Shown here: positions 1 through 14,559 of the stretch, in pieces
Numbering within the stretch: position 1 is the first letter of the stretch
Layout: the number at the start of each line of letters is the position of its first letter
NCBI RefSeq assembly: GCF_001577835.2
Contig: NC_029526.1
Coordinates: 465,510-529,509 of the forward strand
Reading direction: 5' to 3'
Source: Coturnix japonica
Taxonomy: Eukaryota > Chordata > Aves > Galliformes > Phasianidae
DNA length: 64,000 bases
Position numbers and translations under genes: made by a program
The notes under the pieces: generated by a model
Seen by the model: the letters and a program-made list of their open reading frames with translations, nothing else
What the model was told of the DNA's origin: nothing
Database searches by the model: none

Positions 1-30
1 AATGATTCTATGATTTTATGATTCTACAAT
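1..30 (+). mobile_element. CR1 LINE, extreme 3' tail
   Basis: The first 30 bases are repeated ATTCTATG-like motifs, the usual 3' terminus of avian CR1 retroposons. Only the tail is inside the window, so the element would extend to the left. Short, therefore moderate confidence. Confidence 0.55.
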
Positions 31-1654
31 TCTTGCAGTCTTCCCACACACCAGAGGAGCCAGACTAGGGCTGACCCATGAGACAAAGCTACCTGGAGCT
101 GGAACTCACTGTTTCTGCTGCTGAAGGCATGAGTTTGTTAATCTGGCTATTCGGAAAGAGATGGGAGCATCAGCCAGAACATACACTTCTGTGCAGCGGG
201 AACCACCTTTCTGTGCTGGAAATACAGCTCTTGGCGCAAGGGGATCTTGACTGACATACAGCTTGTGTGTGTTCCAGCAAAACCCCCAGTTAATCACAGT
301 AATAGAGCTGTCCTGCTCCCTTCCTAATTTCCACAGGACAGTTTTGTGTGGAGGACAGCCTCCCTCCACCACTATGAAGTTCCATAACCTAATTCTACCA
401 TCTCATCTTGCCATGTCACCCAAATTAGTAGTGCACCCCTGCTTGAAGTGGAACAAACGTCCCCATCGTGTTTGGCTGGGTCTCCAGTCACCTCCAAGCA
501 AATTTCCCCTTCCACACTACAGAGGCAAATCATTTGCTGGTAGAAAACCATTAAAAGCACACATTTCTCTGTTCTAATAGGATGCCTTTCCAGGGCTATT
601 TGCTGTGCTGATCAACAACAACAACATCCACCCTGAGCTAGGTGTGCAGAAACACACCTCATCTGCTACACGAGCAAGTGATAGAATGAGGAGATGCAAT
701 ATGGAGGACATTTTGTTAGCCTGACACAATCTCAGAATAGCTAAACGGGGCAAAACAACGAGCATTTGTGCTCAGCCCTTGGTGATGTTTATTTACTAGG
801 ACAAACATAGCTAAGGGTTGCAACTTATCAACGCTTGCTTTATTTCAAGAGCAAATTACTCCCATGGAACCAGACATTTGATGTTTTCCTGCTATCGCCC
901 AACAAAGGAAGCTCGCTTCCCAAAGTCAGCTAATGACCAGCAAAGTCGCCTCACGTGAATTACGAAAATAAAAAGCACAAAAGGCTCGGAATGAAAAATA
1001 ACAATTTCCCTGGCTCACTTTTGTGATCAAACAGTGGGGAACTCATAGTAGAAAACTCTGCTTTGAAATCCAAAAACAATAGTAACAGTGAAAATAATTG
1101 GAGAGGTCTTGGTTCTACTGAGCCTTGAAAATCCTTAAGTTTTGCTGTTGGAGGGTGTATGGGGATTCATTTAAAAGTCAATAATCAGCAGAGAGGAATT
1201 AGTGCCTTCCAATAACTGCTCTAATACAGAGACTGTAAAAGGCTCCAGCAAAGTTCATTATCTTATCCCTTTACACTGGCTCACGGCCCTGTGTTTCATA
1301 TGCATCACATTCACTCTTACAGTAACAAAGCAAATTTGATCAGAACAAAGCCAGCAAGTAATCCAGCGGCACCTTCGGGTCAAATCTTCCTTGATACCTA
1401 AAGAACCCAACGAGATGCTGGGGCCCAGCCTGGCTTTGCTGGAACTGGAGCAGCTCTGTGCAGCACAGCTCCATCGTAGCAGACCCTGCAAGAACCACCA
1501 TGCACCATCACACTGCTGCTGGGGATAGGATTCCTCTCCCATCCCTCCATGCATGCACCAGCCTAGATGCCTTCATTTTTTCTATACAGACACAAAAAAT
1601 GGCTTGTTAGCCTTCCCCAGCTGTGATAAGAGCTCTGTCTCCCTGTGGCATGAT

Positions 1655-1722
1655 GGGCTGATGGGCAGAACTGATGATCTTAGTGGTCTTTTCCAGTCTC
1701 AGTGATTCTGTGATTCTATGCT
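1655..1722 (+). mobile_element. CR1 LINE 3' fragment
   Basis: A short stretch resembling the CR1 end: a GATGATCTTAGTGGTCTTTTCCA-like segment followed by GATTCTGTGATTCTATG at about 1,705-1,720. Only the terminal part remains. Confidence 0.6.
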
Positions 1723-1866
1723 GTGTAGTAACCCCAGACAGATTAGCTTAAAAGATGTAAGAAAACAACTGGAGATGGAAAGTTTAATGCCAAATGAAAT
1801 TCTTTTAGGTATCTGTAGAATGGCTTATTTATCTAATAGGCTTCTAAGGACTTCACACATCAAATG

Positions 1867-2083
1867 ATAGAATGATAGAATTATAGTATCACAGAATCAT
1901 AGAATGGCCAGGGTTGAAAAAGACCACAGTGCTCATCCAGCTCCAACCCCCTGCTATGTGCAAGGTCGCCAACCAGCAGCCCAGGCTGCCCAGAGCCACA
2001 TCCAGCCTGGCCTTGAATGCCTGCAGGGATGGCGCATCCACAGCCTCCTTGGGCAACCTGTTCCAGTGCGTCACCACCCTGCA
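1867..2083 (-). mobile_element. CR1 LINE 3' end
   Basis: Read on the minus strand this is the classic CR1 3' untranslated end: a CAGGTTGCCCAAGGAGG-type start, the CTGGATGTGGCTCTGGGCAG segment, CCAACCAGCAG (plus-strand view), then the ATTCTATGATTCT tail at about 1,867-1,905. It is well preserved and 5'-truncated, as most CR1 copies are. Confidence 0.85.
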
Positions 2084-3910
2084 AATATGCATTTACAGAA
2101 CTCCTTAAACGATGAACTGGGAGCACCCAAAGACCTGAACCACCTGAGCACCCACACAAGGGAGACAGCGACCTGAATTTAGTCTCAGGCATAAACAATG
2201 CATGCATTAAAACCTCACTCTGAAATATGGCCTGCAAAGAATGCTTGGTCCTGGGGGCCGATTGTGGCACTGCCTGCATGGAGCTTCACTGCAAGATGAG
2301 CTGGGGAAGAGATCACCGAGCTGTGCTGCAAACACCCGTCAGCAGCCCACCCTGTTTGTGCAGGGCAGTGCAACCCCACAACCCTGCCCACCAGAGCAGC
2401 AGGGACAGATTGTGGTCTGCAAACCAACTGAAGAAGACCCCCGAATTAAGAGTACATTTCTAGAAGTACATGATACACCCCAGTGACGGGGTCTTATGGA
2501 GATCCCCAGGTCTGAAAATGAAGAGCCCCTTTGTTTCCATCCCTGTGCTTTTGCTAGGAAAGGCAGAGGGGTTGGGAAGGATGGAGCCCCACCTCAGCCC
2601 CTACAAAAGATGCAGACCAAAGGAACAGATAAGCCCACAAAGGCTGTCACCAGCCAGCTCTATCATCAAGCACCAGCTCAGTGACCATACTGCCCAGCAT
2701 CTCCTGGTCAATAAAGGGCCAATTCTCCTCCCTCTGGAAAACAATGTGTTCCACACACTGACACAGCAACAGCCCCTAGACAGCCCCGCAGTGTCAGGGG
2801 GTGTCAGGCTCTGCTCTGCCAGCTGACAAAGCGAGCACATGGACAAGCTCCTCCTGCCACCACGGGCTGCCCTGGCTGTGCCCAGGGAGATTTTGTCTAA
2901 TGGAAATGAAGAAAACCACCAGCACAGATAATCCTCCATTATAATGGCAGAATATTTGGGAAAGGGCCAAGTAAAAGAACAAGCCAAATCTCTTTTACTT
3001 AAAGCCTGGCCTGAATGTGATAATGTAATGACTTAGGTCTGAATGCTTTAAATGCCATTCATCGTGACTGACTTAGCATAAAGACAGTATCAGCTAAGAT
3101 AACTAAGAACAAGGAACTGAATAGATGGCATCAGAAAGCTTCTCCCTTCCAAGAAAACTGGTTTCCATTTGCAAGCAGTCTCAAAGATCACCGAGTCTCA
3201 GCACCGGGTGGTCCAACCCAGCAGCACCCACTATCTTCTGCAGTAGGTTCCACCCCATCCATCAGACACAGGCTGGTGAATCAGGTACCTGCCTGCAAAC
3301 CCAATCCCTGATGCTACATGGAAGCTTAAGATTGCTTTCAATTATATGAGCAGGCTTTTCAAGGTGATTGTAGTGACATACCAAAAGAAGCAAAATACTT
3401 ACGGGACAAATCAAGCTATTGGAATGACCAGTTGTGCTGAACAAGCTCCTCACACAGCTGGCAAATAGCAAAACAAAGCTGCAACAAACTGATGTCAACC
3501 GTTTTCTACAGGAGTAACAGCTTATCTTAACAGAGAAGACCACTCAACTTCTTCAAAGTGATGGCAGCTCATTACACCCAGTATTTATTCACCTCTCCCA
3601 CAAAACATGAAGCAGCAGCAACCAGAACAACCAAGATGGGCCACTTTCTACAATCCACACTACAGTGTTACAGAAGGCAGAAGGTAAGACAAGTGCAAAA
3701 TGCCACCATTCTGATTTTAGTAAACCCACTGAACATCATTTTGATGGCTACACAGGGTGGAAAGCAGTAGAGGATCATATTAATCATCCATTTCAAGCCT
3801 TCCAGTTGGCAAACTCAGACCTTTAGGAAAGAAATTCTCTCACACCAGACAAGTTTTGGAATGGTTACAAACACAAGATCTAACATTCTGGTTGCATTTT
3901 TTACAAGCCT

Positions 3911-3930
3911 AAAAAAAAAAAAAAAAAAAA

Positions 3931-3962
<32 letters not shown>
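3911..3962 (+). repeat. Poly(A) tract with one interruption
   Basis: Twenty A residues, then TGT, then 29 A residues. It may be the tail of an old retroposed sequence, but nothing recognisable lies to its left, so I call it only a low-complexity tract. Confidence 0.9.
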
Positions 3963-3964
<2 letters not shown>

Positions 3965-5115
3965 GTCTTATTTGAATGCTTTTATCTTCCTGGTCGTGTA
4001 ATTAAGCTCCTTCCAGGGTGGTCGTTTGTTTTCTTCACTGTTGCCTTCTTCATTTGTTACATTTTGTGTTGATATCAAGCAGCAGCAGCAGCCCTGAGCA
4101 GAGCGTCAGTGCTGCTTTGAATCTTCCATGTCTTCTGTTTAATTGAATTTTCATTTGTATCTCCTCAGCTGTTTCCCCTCCGAGGCCTTCCCCCTCCCCT
4201 CCCCTGCTCTCCACTCATCCAGAAATATCAAGCAAGCATTTCTGGCAAGCACCAGCTGCAGATACTGGGAGTTCTTGGGCATCTTCTACTTTTAGAATAC
4301 CACCAAGAGGCCAAATAACACCAGTGCTTGTTCTGTGAAGCTTGAAGGCTACTTTTCAGAAAGACCTGCTGCTTTATTAACTGCACTGCTCTCTCTGAAA
4401 CCTGCAGCAAAATTCAGAGGACTGCGGAGCTACACACTTGTCAATAGAGGACACAGAGCCGCATGCAGCTTTTTTTGCTGAGCCTGGCCAGCCAGGACTC
4501 AGAAATAGCATTAATGGTACAAGTGCTGTTTAAAAATAATCACTTGGAGCCAGCTACAAAGGCAGCCTTCCTCCTCCTGCTGGTGCTGCCCATTCTTAAA
4601 GATGCTCAGCTGGAAGAAGCAGCTCTGGGGGGAAGTTAATTTTTGTACTGTGGATTCACACAGCTTCTCTGAGGCTCAGGTTGGAAGACCAGCCTCTGCT
4701 GAGATTTCTGTTGTATGGGAAAACATCGCGTGATGTGTATTTATGACTCATTTTCCACCACCGCAATCTTTCTGGCCGAGGACAGCCTCTTTTGCACTGG
4801 AAATCTTCAGGATGGTAAAAGGAAAGCCTCACAGCTCCTCTTCCAAAGTTTGGTTAGAAAAGCTTGGAAAGATACAGGTTAGCTCAGAGATGCACCGGTT
4901 TGTATTCCTAGTCCAGCAGCTGATGTTGTTATTAGAAGTTCTGTGGTGGGAAGTGATTACAAGAAGCAAAAGGAAATGTCAGAGTAAAAATTCAAGATAA
5001 GGGTATTCAATGTGAAATCTATTAGATGCTAAACACTGCAGTTGAGACAGATGTACAATTGTGAAAATCTTGGTGCTATTTACATCACATGAAGCACTGA
5101 GAAATACGTGAGCAA

Positions 5116-5222
5116 GGGTCACAGAACCACAGAATCACCAAGGTTGGAAAATACCTCCAGGATCATCCAGTCCAACTGTCCATCTACTGCCAACATTTCC
5201 TCACTAAACCATGTCCCTCATT
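5116..5222 (-). mobile_element. CR1 LINE 3' fragment
   Basis: The plus strand shows the reverse complement of a CR1 end: CACAGAATCACCAAGGTTGG, then CCAGTCCAACTGTCCATCTA. Older and more diverged than the copy at 1,867-2,083. Confidence 0.75.
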
Positions 5223-8200
5223 ACCACAAGAGAAAACTTAGTGAAGTGGTTGAGAAGTTGATGAAATGTTGTGAGCTCTTCACTAGTTTTCCTCTAGAGT
5301 GTCTACATGTGAAGTAAAAGGATTAGAAATAGGGAATTACCAGGTCTGTGTCAGCTGTTTGAAGGCTTTTTGACAACAGACCTTCAGTTTCTTGCTATGA
5401 CAATTGCAGTTGTATGGTCATAATTAATTCATAGTCTAGTTTTGAAATGTTCAGAGTCTGCAAACAGAGAAGAATCTTGAAATAGTGCTCTACTCAAGAA
5501 CTCAAGTGTCATAAAATAAAAAGGATGGCTGATGTGCTTGGCAGCTATAAGAGATGGCATTTACGTCCAACTTCAGCCCCTGCTGAATTCTCAGTCAGTT
5601 CTATAGGTTTAGATATAGATATCAGGATGGAGCTGGTAGCAGAAATCTTTTCCTGAAACCAGAACTGCTGCTGCATGGTATCTTCAGCAACCTATGCTTA
5701 CATAGGAGAAGTATTCAAACAAGCAGTGCACAAAGAGTTCTGCATTAGGACAGAACTGGATAAAATGACCTTTTGTTGATTTACTCCATCACTGACTAGT
5801 GCAATTTCTGCTTGGAATTCATTATTCTGAAGCTGTTTACCATTTTGTGCACATCAAGGTCAACTTCCATCAATCAGTTCTTGGACCCGGAATTCCTGGC
5901 TCTTTATCCAAAGAGCATTCAGGAGAAATAAACATTCTCATTTGAATATCCACCTTCCTTGCTCCTACACATGGCACTCAATCCATTACGGAAAGTTTGA
6001 CACATCCTTTGACAGTGATGCTCTATCAACCTGACATAACCTGACATCAAGGGTGTGTTACACTACTAAGTGAAAGAGTACAGCACTTCGGCCACTAAAA
6101 TTAAGAGTGATTTTGCCTCTGGATGTAAGATCTGATTTTGTTTCTGTGCACATTTGCACTCATTTTTATATACTCTGCTGTTGGGTATTTACTGCATCAG
6201 CTTTGTGCAAATGGTCCGGTGCCTCTTCACTGCAGTTCAGACCACTACAATTTATATTGAGGAAATCTTCTAGGAGACAATAAATCAGAGGTTAGAGAAG
6301 ATTTGGTTGTAACTGAATCTGAATTGCGGCAACTCCTCTCCCTTTACTCTGTGCTTTTGTGCTGCTTATGGAAGGATGTATTTTAGGAAAGACATACGGT
6401 AACATTTTGTCTTTTAGCTTGCAGAGTTTTGTGTCCTTTCAGTTTGGAAATTAGATTCCAAGACTTCCTACGAAAAGGGGGCTTATCAGAATCTATCTTG
6501 TTGGCATTCCCTTACTATCAAATCCTAGCAGGCACATTTAACACTGTGAATGGGGGGTCACCATTTCTCCTGCCAGCTTCTGCCTTTCTTACCAGCTCTG
6601 ACAGCTCTGATCTACTTATTCTTGGTACTTGCTCTGAGCAAGGTTCACACGGAGGTGTCAGTGTCCAGTCTGTGCACTGCTGTACCAAGATGCTGTCACT
6701 CTTCTGCTGCTTAGGAAACAACCTCATTTTGTTACCCAGAGCCTGAGCTTGGTCGTGATTCCTCTCGTGACTCCTGCTTTCAGGCTGTGCCACTTTCTGC
6801 CTCTGGTAAGCTTCCTGCTGTCAGCACTACATTCTTGCTGCCACTGGCAGTGCCAGCTGGTCACTTCTCTCCTGTTTGGTAATAAATGATGGCACAGGTC
6901 AACAAACCAAGTACTCGGGACCTTAATTTTCCCAGGGAAAAAATGAAAGAATTTAGCTGGAGCATGGAGATCACTGGTGGAAAAGGCAATGGGAGAGGTG
7001 GTTCATTCACATACAAAGGCAGCTGGGGCTTCTAAAACTGGCTGGTGTGGGTTTTGGTATTTGCTAAGTTTCTTAACACACAGCATCTTCCTGGGAAATA
7101 GAGGACTCTTCTAAGGAAGAGAGGAAATGCAGGACTTATACTGAAAGCTGACCTCGCAGCCATGTGGCAGATTCCTCTGAAGCTCTTGTAAGGCTACAAA
7201 CGTGACAAAGACCTTTCACAAGAAGGACTTTCCAGCCTGGTTTACTTAGGGGAAGAGCACAAAACGTGTCTCACTGAAGCTGTGAGCTGATTAGTCCCTG
7301 CAGAACACCAAGAGGCTTTAAAATCTGCTCCTGGTAAAACAAAACTTGAAAATATTGCTTGCCACTTGTATAACAGGATTTCACAGCGTTCTGGCTGTCC
7401 AGTGGAGGAAACTTACCTTATAAATTACACAGATTCTGTCTAAGGCTGAGGAGAAATAAAAGAGAGGAGTATCCAAATCCCAGGACAGCGAAGGCTTGTT
7501 ATGAAACCACAGAGTTCATTCTAGTGTGAAGCAAACCTGAGCATTGCATTAGAAATGTAAATTGAAAAAGCATAACCAGATAAAATGGATTTGACCTCCA
7601 CAAGCATAAGAGGAGGTCCAACCACGCTGACACAGTGACAAACTGCTGTACTTTGCTTTTCTCTGCATGGAGGGTCACAGGACGTTTGTTTAAAAAACCC
7701 ACAGAAATGTAGAGCCAGTGGAAGATTTGCACTGTGTTACAGGAACCAACAGGAGAACGTAAGGCTGCCGTGGGGAAAAAAAACAAAACCAATCACTGGA
7801 ATGGTAAACGATAAAGGACTTCTCAAAACGACTTCTCAAAGTCTTTGAAAGTGACTGATTTAACTTCAAAAAATGAAGCCCCATGCAGAGAAGCAGCCAA
7901 GAGTGACTGAATCTTACAGTGTGATCTCACACCTCAGCGTGCAGCGTGGCAGAGCCTTACTGAGAGCGCTTGATGGGCAAGTCCTGCTGCCGCCTCCTGG
8001 GTTAATGTTATATTAGCCCAGACCAGTGCTGGGGCTGGATTTGCTGCACCACTATACAACAGAAATGGCCCCTGGGTTCAGAACAAGCAGGGACAGGCAG
8101 AAATGACTTGAACCTCTGTCACTAGCAAAAAGAGATGTTAATCAAATCCCTGCTTGGGATTTCAGAATCCAAGGCAGCAACAACTAGGAGCAAGGAAACA

Positions 8201-10019
8201 AGGCAGTGTAGTGCAAATTGAAACCAGAAACCAATTCCTCCCATCCAGCTGGGCCTATCCCGTTGTGTATTCTCAAGACTATCTGTGGTTAACATTGCTT
8301 ATGACTGGCCCTCAGCTGGTTTCCAAATGGAGACTCAGTCCTTCAGTGAAGCAGAAGTTGGGAATCTTGAATAAGAGATTAATGGGGGCTTTCTTGTCAA
8401 ACTTAAGAGGTTGTTGCCCAGAGCAGAGCTACTGCCTCAGCTTGAACAGGCTGCCCAGGTCCTTGTCCTGCTGAGTTATGAGAACCTCCTAGAACCAGAC
8501 TTCTCTTGCTATGGTAACAGTGCAAACAACTGCAACAGAAATAAATTTGAAAGCTGGTACCCGAGAGAACTTGAGTCAAGATGGAAACAAAGGATGCACA
8601 AAGAAGGCCGTGACAAAAGGAATTGTTTCTTTTTGCTCTGTATTTTATAAGAGCCGAAGGAATGAATACATGGACAGAGACTGCACATACAGGAGGGCAC
8701 TAAAACTGGGCAGCAGTCAGCCCAGCAGAGATGAACCTGAGCTCAGCCCTCAGCAAACCCAAGTATACACACGTCTGCCTGCGAGCAATAACGCAGATCT
8801 GCTCACGCCCATTGATGCTGATGTGCACATTGTTAGAAAATTCAATTGTCCTGAGGTTTGGGACCTGAGCGTGAATGAAACATGAGCTACATCTAACTAC
8901 CTCCAGATTAGCAGCAGCTCTCATTTGGCAGTGCCACAAGTCCTGTGGCCCCGCTGCCAGCGGCAGCGAGCAGTAGCTTCTGTGCATTTATATTATGAGG
9001 GAGCTTCAGCATACAGGGCTGGCTGGGCTGGTACCACTGTTATGGGCACTCTTTAAGGTTTTTCTACACTTTACAATCATACTCCAAAATGTTGTTTCAA
9101 AGCCTTATGCAGGCTTTACTGAATGTAAAGCTAATCCTGAATATCTGCAGGTTTGACCACAGATGGGAAAAAACAGAACCATCTGATCTCTGCGATCAGA
9201 ACTAAAAGTACCAGTGTAATAATCAATTTTCATGCTCTGTCTTGTAGAAAAGACATTATAATTTGTTGTTTACGCAAGAATGATTGAGAAACAAACATTT
9301 CTTGAAAGTATCTGAAAACAGAAAATGCAGATAAACAAGAAAGTAGATAAGTTAACCTCGGATTCTGAATTATTTACTGAACTGCATGAAAATTACCACT
9401 GATTCTTTCCCATGTATGGTCTCCCTCCCAGTACTTCTTCCATCCAGATCCCCCAGTGCCAGCACCAGCCTTAACCCCTCCTGCCCCACTCCCATCACTG
9501 CAAGACAAGGCCCCACAAACACAGGGAACTCCTACCAAGCACGTGTGTTTAATATCCCAGATACGCACTGCTCTATTTGAATGCCTCAGACATGCACAGA
9601 GTAGCATTGGGTTTCCAATGTAAACTGAGGCAGGACCCACCTTGGAGGCAAAAAGTGGATGCAGTATATGGAGATTTTGTTGAGCTGGAAATCAGGAAAA
9701 TAAAAACATATCCTACAGCTAAATTGAGGGAAACAAATCGTGCCACCAGGAGCTTTCTGCTTTGTTAAGTAAATATCTCCTCATTCATGTGGAAAAGTTT
9801 GTCCAATTTGGATAAACAATTAATCACCAATGGGTGATGGGTGATAGTGACGATGTGAGGTGTACGTTCATCACGGTGATTTCCTTCCATCCCAGTGATG
9901 CTCACAGAGTGTGAGGATGAAGGCTCTGGAATTTGTCAGCAATGAGACAGGATGTCTCACCTGACACTGAAAAGGAGCCCCTGCACGATGGACACCAGCA
10001 CATCTCCTGTGTAACTCAA

Positions 10020-10108
10020 TCCAGCAGCTGACCACTAGCCCACAGCAGGGGGGTGGAAATAGATGGTATCTGAGGTCCCCTCCAACCTACGCAATTCAAT
10101 GATTCTAT
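10020..10108 (+). mobile_element. CR1 LINE 3' fragment
   Basis: A degraded CR1 terminus: CCCACAGCAGGGGGGTGG, then GAGGTCCCCTCCAACCTA, ending in TTCAATGATTCTATG. It is truncated to about 90 bases. Confidence 0.75.
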
Positions 10109-10586
10109 GCTCTCACCCACCAGCAGCAAAACCTCTTATTTACCATCTGGATCATCACACCCAACAGCCATTTTGTGTGCACAGCCCTTCCTGTGTGCTG
10201 CAGCCGGGAGCTGTGGAAGTGGAGCTCCTACCTCCAGTCATCTCTTGCATGGAGAGGACAAATCACCAACCTCTGCTAACATGGCGTGTTTTATTATTTA
10301 AGTGGTATTTTCCACAGTACCACCCATTCTCTTCCAGTAACTATTCACAGACTCCTCCAAGTCTAGCATCAGGCAGTTACGGGATGGCTGCCACCCAAAC
10401 CTTCTCCAAAAGCAGCTCCTGCAATGACCACCAAACTGGATTTCTGCACCAAGGGGGACCACTGAGAGCCACCAAACTTCCCAGGTTTGGGCAGCACCCT
10501 CTGTTAGCATGTTTGTTCTTCCTCTAACTGTTGGTTTTTTTTTTCAGATCTTTAAACTTTTTAATGTCAATGAAAGCTCTGCTCTC

Positions 10587-10797
10587 TTAGGTTGGTTATT
10601 AGGAAGAATATCTCCTCAGAAAGAACACTGGACCACTGGCACAGCTGCCCAGGGAGGCAGTGAGTCACTGTCCCTGAAGGTGTTCAAGAAAAGGGTGGAT
10701 ATGGCACTGAAGGATGTGGCTAGTGGGCAATATTGGTGGTGGGTGGACCAGATGATCTTAGAGGTCTTTCTCCAACCTTAATGATTCTGTGATGCAC
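10587..10797 (+). mobile_element. CR1 LINE 3' end
   Basis: About 210 bases of CR1: a GCCCAGGGAGGCAGTGAGTC segment, a GGTGTTCAAGAAAAGGGTGG segment, then CAGATGATCTTAGAGGTC and the terminal AATGATTCTGTGAT. 5'-truncated. Confidence 0.85.
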
Positions 10798-12349
10798 CGA
10801 TGCAATTTTTGGTGACCAAGCAGAGCAGGATGTGCCCGGGAATAAAGGAAAACAAAGCACTTATAGCACTTCTCTTTCAATGTCAAAACTGCTATTGATT
10901 AGCAATCTGCAAACAGATGGGATGTCAGCTTACTACACAATTCCCCGTGCTCCTCAGTTTTCTCAATTAACTTGAAAGCGGCGGGAGATCAGCATTTCTA
11001 TTGGGAAGCTAAGAAATGCCTCCATCAAAAGTTTTATTATATCATCACTATAAACAGAAAACGACTGAGCTTTGGATTAAAGGGCTTTTTTCTCCCTTTT
11101 GCTCAGCTCTAGGAACGAATCTGTTTCTTTGCTTTGCGTTATCCAGAAGCATTTTTCAGCCTTTTGCATCTTCTGATTTTAGGCAGAATGCAAACAGCAT
11201 CCCATAATCAGGACTGTAATCCTCCAGCCTCCCTGCATCTGTCATTCGCATGAATGGCCTTGAAAATAAAACGAGAATAATTCAATTAACAGTTTGGGGT
11301 GATTTTTATATATGGCGGAACGTTTCTTTAGCATTAGGAAACCATGGCAAAATATCATTTGTATTTCCCACTATGGATGAAACCAAAGAATTTATGGGGT
11401 GAAAAAAAAAATGACTATGGGTTTTAAGGTGCCTTTTTTTTTTTTAAGACGTAATTTCCAGACCTTCTTGTTTCCAGTTTTCATTCCTGTGAATGAAGCT
11501 TAATCATCTCTAGAATCCCACCAAACGCCATGCAAACACTTGAAATTCAACAGATCTCCTGGCAGTTGGACATTGGACAGACATCACTATAGGAAGAATG
11601 TGGTCACGTCAGGCCATTCAAGTTGACTTAACATAAGTGAGATCGCTGGTTTTAGTCTCGCTAATGCAAAATAATAATAATAATGTGATTTTTTTTTAAA
11701 AAGGAAAAGGAATCAGGCTGTAAAAACAACTCAGCAATTGAGATTTATTAGGTTTCCTTATCTTCTTTTGGACTGTTTTTTATTGTGCCCAATCAATAGG
11801 CTAAACTAAGGACAGAAGATATGGAAGTTTTCTTTCAAAAACAAAGCAGAGAGAAATGCAAAGGATCCCTGAAACAGAATCACTCGGTCACTATGTGAGT
11901 CCAGGTCTCACAGAAGCAATTTTAGGCTCTACAGAAAATCCCCTGATCTCTTCCCTTGCACCAGGTTTTCTGGTGGCAGACCCACCAGCTTAAGCAGTCG
12001 GTGAGGACTTCTTGTCTTGCAAACCCAGGAGAAACCTGGGGAGTTTAACGCTCCCTGGGGTAGGATGTGATTCTGCAACACGGCTGAAGAAAACCAGCTC
12101 TCACATGGGCAACTCCTGATGATTCCATAAGGCTTCATTCACTGCCTGGCTCTTACTCTCCAGGTGACCGCAGCCTGCTCTTGACTTGACTAATGTGAAT
12201 CTTTTCTTCATTTCACACTTTCTCTTGACCAGGTCAAGCAGAATAGCCAACAAAGCACCTCTACCTTCATCAATTTGTCTCTTTTCCGCTCCTCTCCTCC
12301 CCCATTTTGTTGATGTTCCCCAGGAAATCACACTAGAGAACCCTTGTTA

Positions 12350-12531
12350 GATGTGGCCCAAGGAGGCTGTGGATGCCCCATCCCTGCAGGCATTCAAGGC
12401 CAGGCTGGATGTGGCTCTGGGCAGCCTGGGCTGCTGGTTGGAGACCCTGCACATAGCAGGAGAGTTCAAACTCAATGATCACTATGGTCCTTTTCAACCC
12501 AGGCCATTGTGTGGTTCTATGAGTCTATGAT
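12350..12531 (+). mobile_element. CR1 LINE 3' end
   Basis: CR1 end with the GGAGGCTGTGGATGCCCCAT, GCAGCCTGGGCTGCTGGTTG and TTTTCAACCCAGGCCATT blocks and a short ATTCTATG-like tail. It closely resembles the minus-strand copy at 1,867-2,083, so the two may belong to one subfamily. Confidence 0.88.
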
Positions 12532-14559
12532 GTGAAGCTGCATGCCAGACTGCATGGAAGAGAATGAACTGAGGAGAAGAAGCACCACCATTTTCCAATT
12601 GCCATGACACAACCTAATATTTCTTACAACTTCTGGGTTAGCCAAGCCAAACATAAAAGAAGACATCCCCCGTTACATTTGTGCAGATTTGTCTCTTTCT
12701 TCAGAGTTCATTAAAAGAACGGCTTTCATCTTGTTAGCTTGCTAAAACATTTCCAACAGGACTAGATGTGTCATGTCAGAATATGACAGGCAAATTTCTT
12801 TTCAGGCTTTGAAAGTAGGTTGAAAGAGGAGAAGCTATGCAGCTCACTGTTGTCACTGAGAGATATTTTTACTGCTATGAGTTTCTTATACAAGAAACAA
12901 ATTAAGAACTGTCAAGGAGAAATAAAAAACCCAAACTTAAAATGTATTCTGTCTTGCCTGCTAATATAGTTACTGCCTTTCTCTGAAATTTCTCAGCCTA
13001 ATAATAAGAGCCTAAAGTACAAGGAAATGAACTATGATTGCTGGCCGTTTGGCGTATAAGCACCATAATCCGAAAGGAAGGGGGAAAAGTGCCGAAAACA
13101 CAATTAATCCTTTGCAACTACAGGCCAAAGCAACCTCACTTTCCTCTGACCCAGCCCTTATTTCTGCACAGTTCAGAGGGTGCTGCACCATTATAGGGCA
13201 TGGGAAGTGGCACCAACAGCACCCAGGGATGATAAAAGCATCTGGGAAGGGGCTGAAGGCACAAATTCGCTGAGGGTTGAGCCACAGACACACAGCAAAG
13301 AGCAAGGCCCCAAGTGGGTGTTCACAGCACATCGTTGGGTTTTGATGGCATTTACCATCAGATTGCTGAGACGGGCTGTAAACCAGTGGGTGGGGACTGT
13401 TTCTCACTCCGAAGAAGTTCATTAGATTACCAGTAATTCAGTTACATGGAGAGCAAGTAGAGCCTGGAGCTGTTTTGAGGGGCTCTTTGATAAAGGTCAA
13501 AACAATATATCAGCAGGCTATTGGGACTGATGGCTGTTGGGAAGAAGATAGCAGATAAAGACATTGTACCCTCGTCTGATTTTTCTCCTGATTACATACT
13601 CCCATCCTTGGTGCAACTTAAATGCAAACAAAAAGAAAGGAATTGCAAAGATGCCCATGAGTGGGGTACTGCCAGCACTGCTGGGGAAATGAGATGTGAC
13701 CATTGAGGATTATGTCGGGGGCTGGAAGCAAGAGACAAAAATATACATATACCCCCAAAACCCAGGAGTTTTGCTGTAGACACGTGAAGCTCTGCATCCT
13801 CCTGAGTGCTGCAGCCACCACTAACTGGTCGTTTGGGAAGGAGGAACACTGCCCTGGCTCACCAACCAGCTGGCGTAAGCAAGTGGCCGGACCTTGGTTC
13901 TGAAGCCATGCCAGCCAACTCAGCCGCTGTGCATTAGCATTTAAACGCTGAATTCCCCGGTGTTCAGGGAATAGTTCCTCCCTGCTCACCGCTGGAACAC
14001 TGCATTCATCTGAGTATTCTGCTGAATGGTAACAGGCTGAGATGCTGGTGTTGTCCTGGGCTGGGGCTGACTGATGAACTAGCACATTCACCGGAGTTGT
14101 AATTCCCTGCAGAGTCCCATACACTAATAACAAGTCTCACCTCAAAGCTACCACCCAGATAATCCAGAAAATGAAATCATATATTCCAAATCCTGCCTGT
14201 CCTCAATGTTTATTTCAAGATACAAGATCTTTAAAAATGTTGACAATCATTGCAGTCCTACATCAAAGCAAGCTTGCAGAGATCGGGTGATGGGAGAGGA
14301 AGGCAAATTTCCCTTGAATCACTCACCCTCTGACTGGGATCTTCAAAGGAGCCCCAGATTTGCCAGGTAAAAGCTGCTCCCCACCCACTGAAAGGCACCT
14401 CCAAGCGCTGATCAGCCCCAAATCCCAGGCTCCCTAAACTCTCCAGGTGCTGCAGTTTCTACCTGCCAGCTCTTCCCCCTACCCAGTATCTCTAGCACTA
14501 ACCAGCAGCACACCGCCTCTTCTCAGCTCTCTGTGAACAACGCTTGCTCTCCCCTCCTT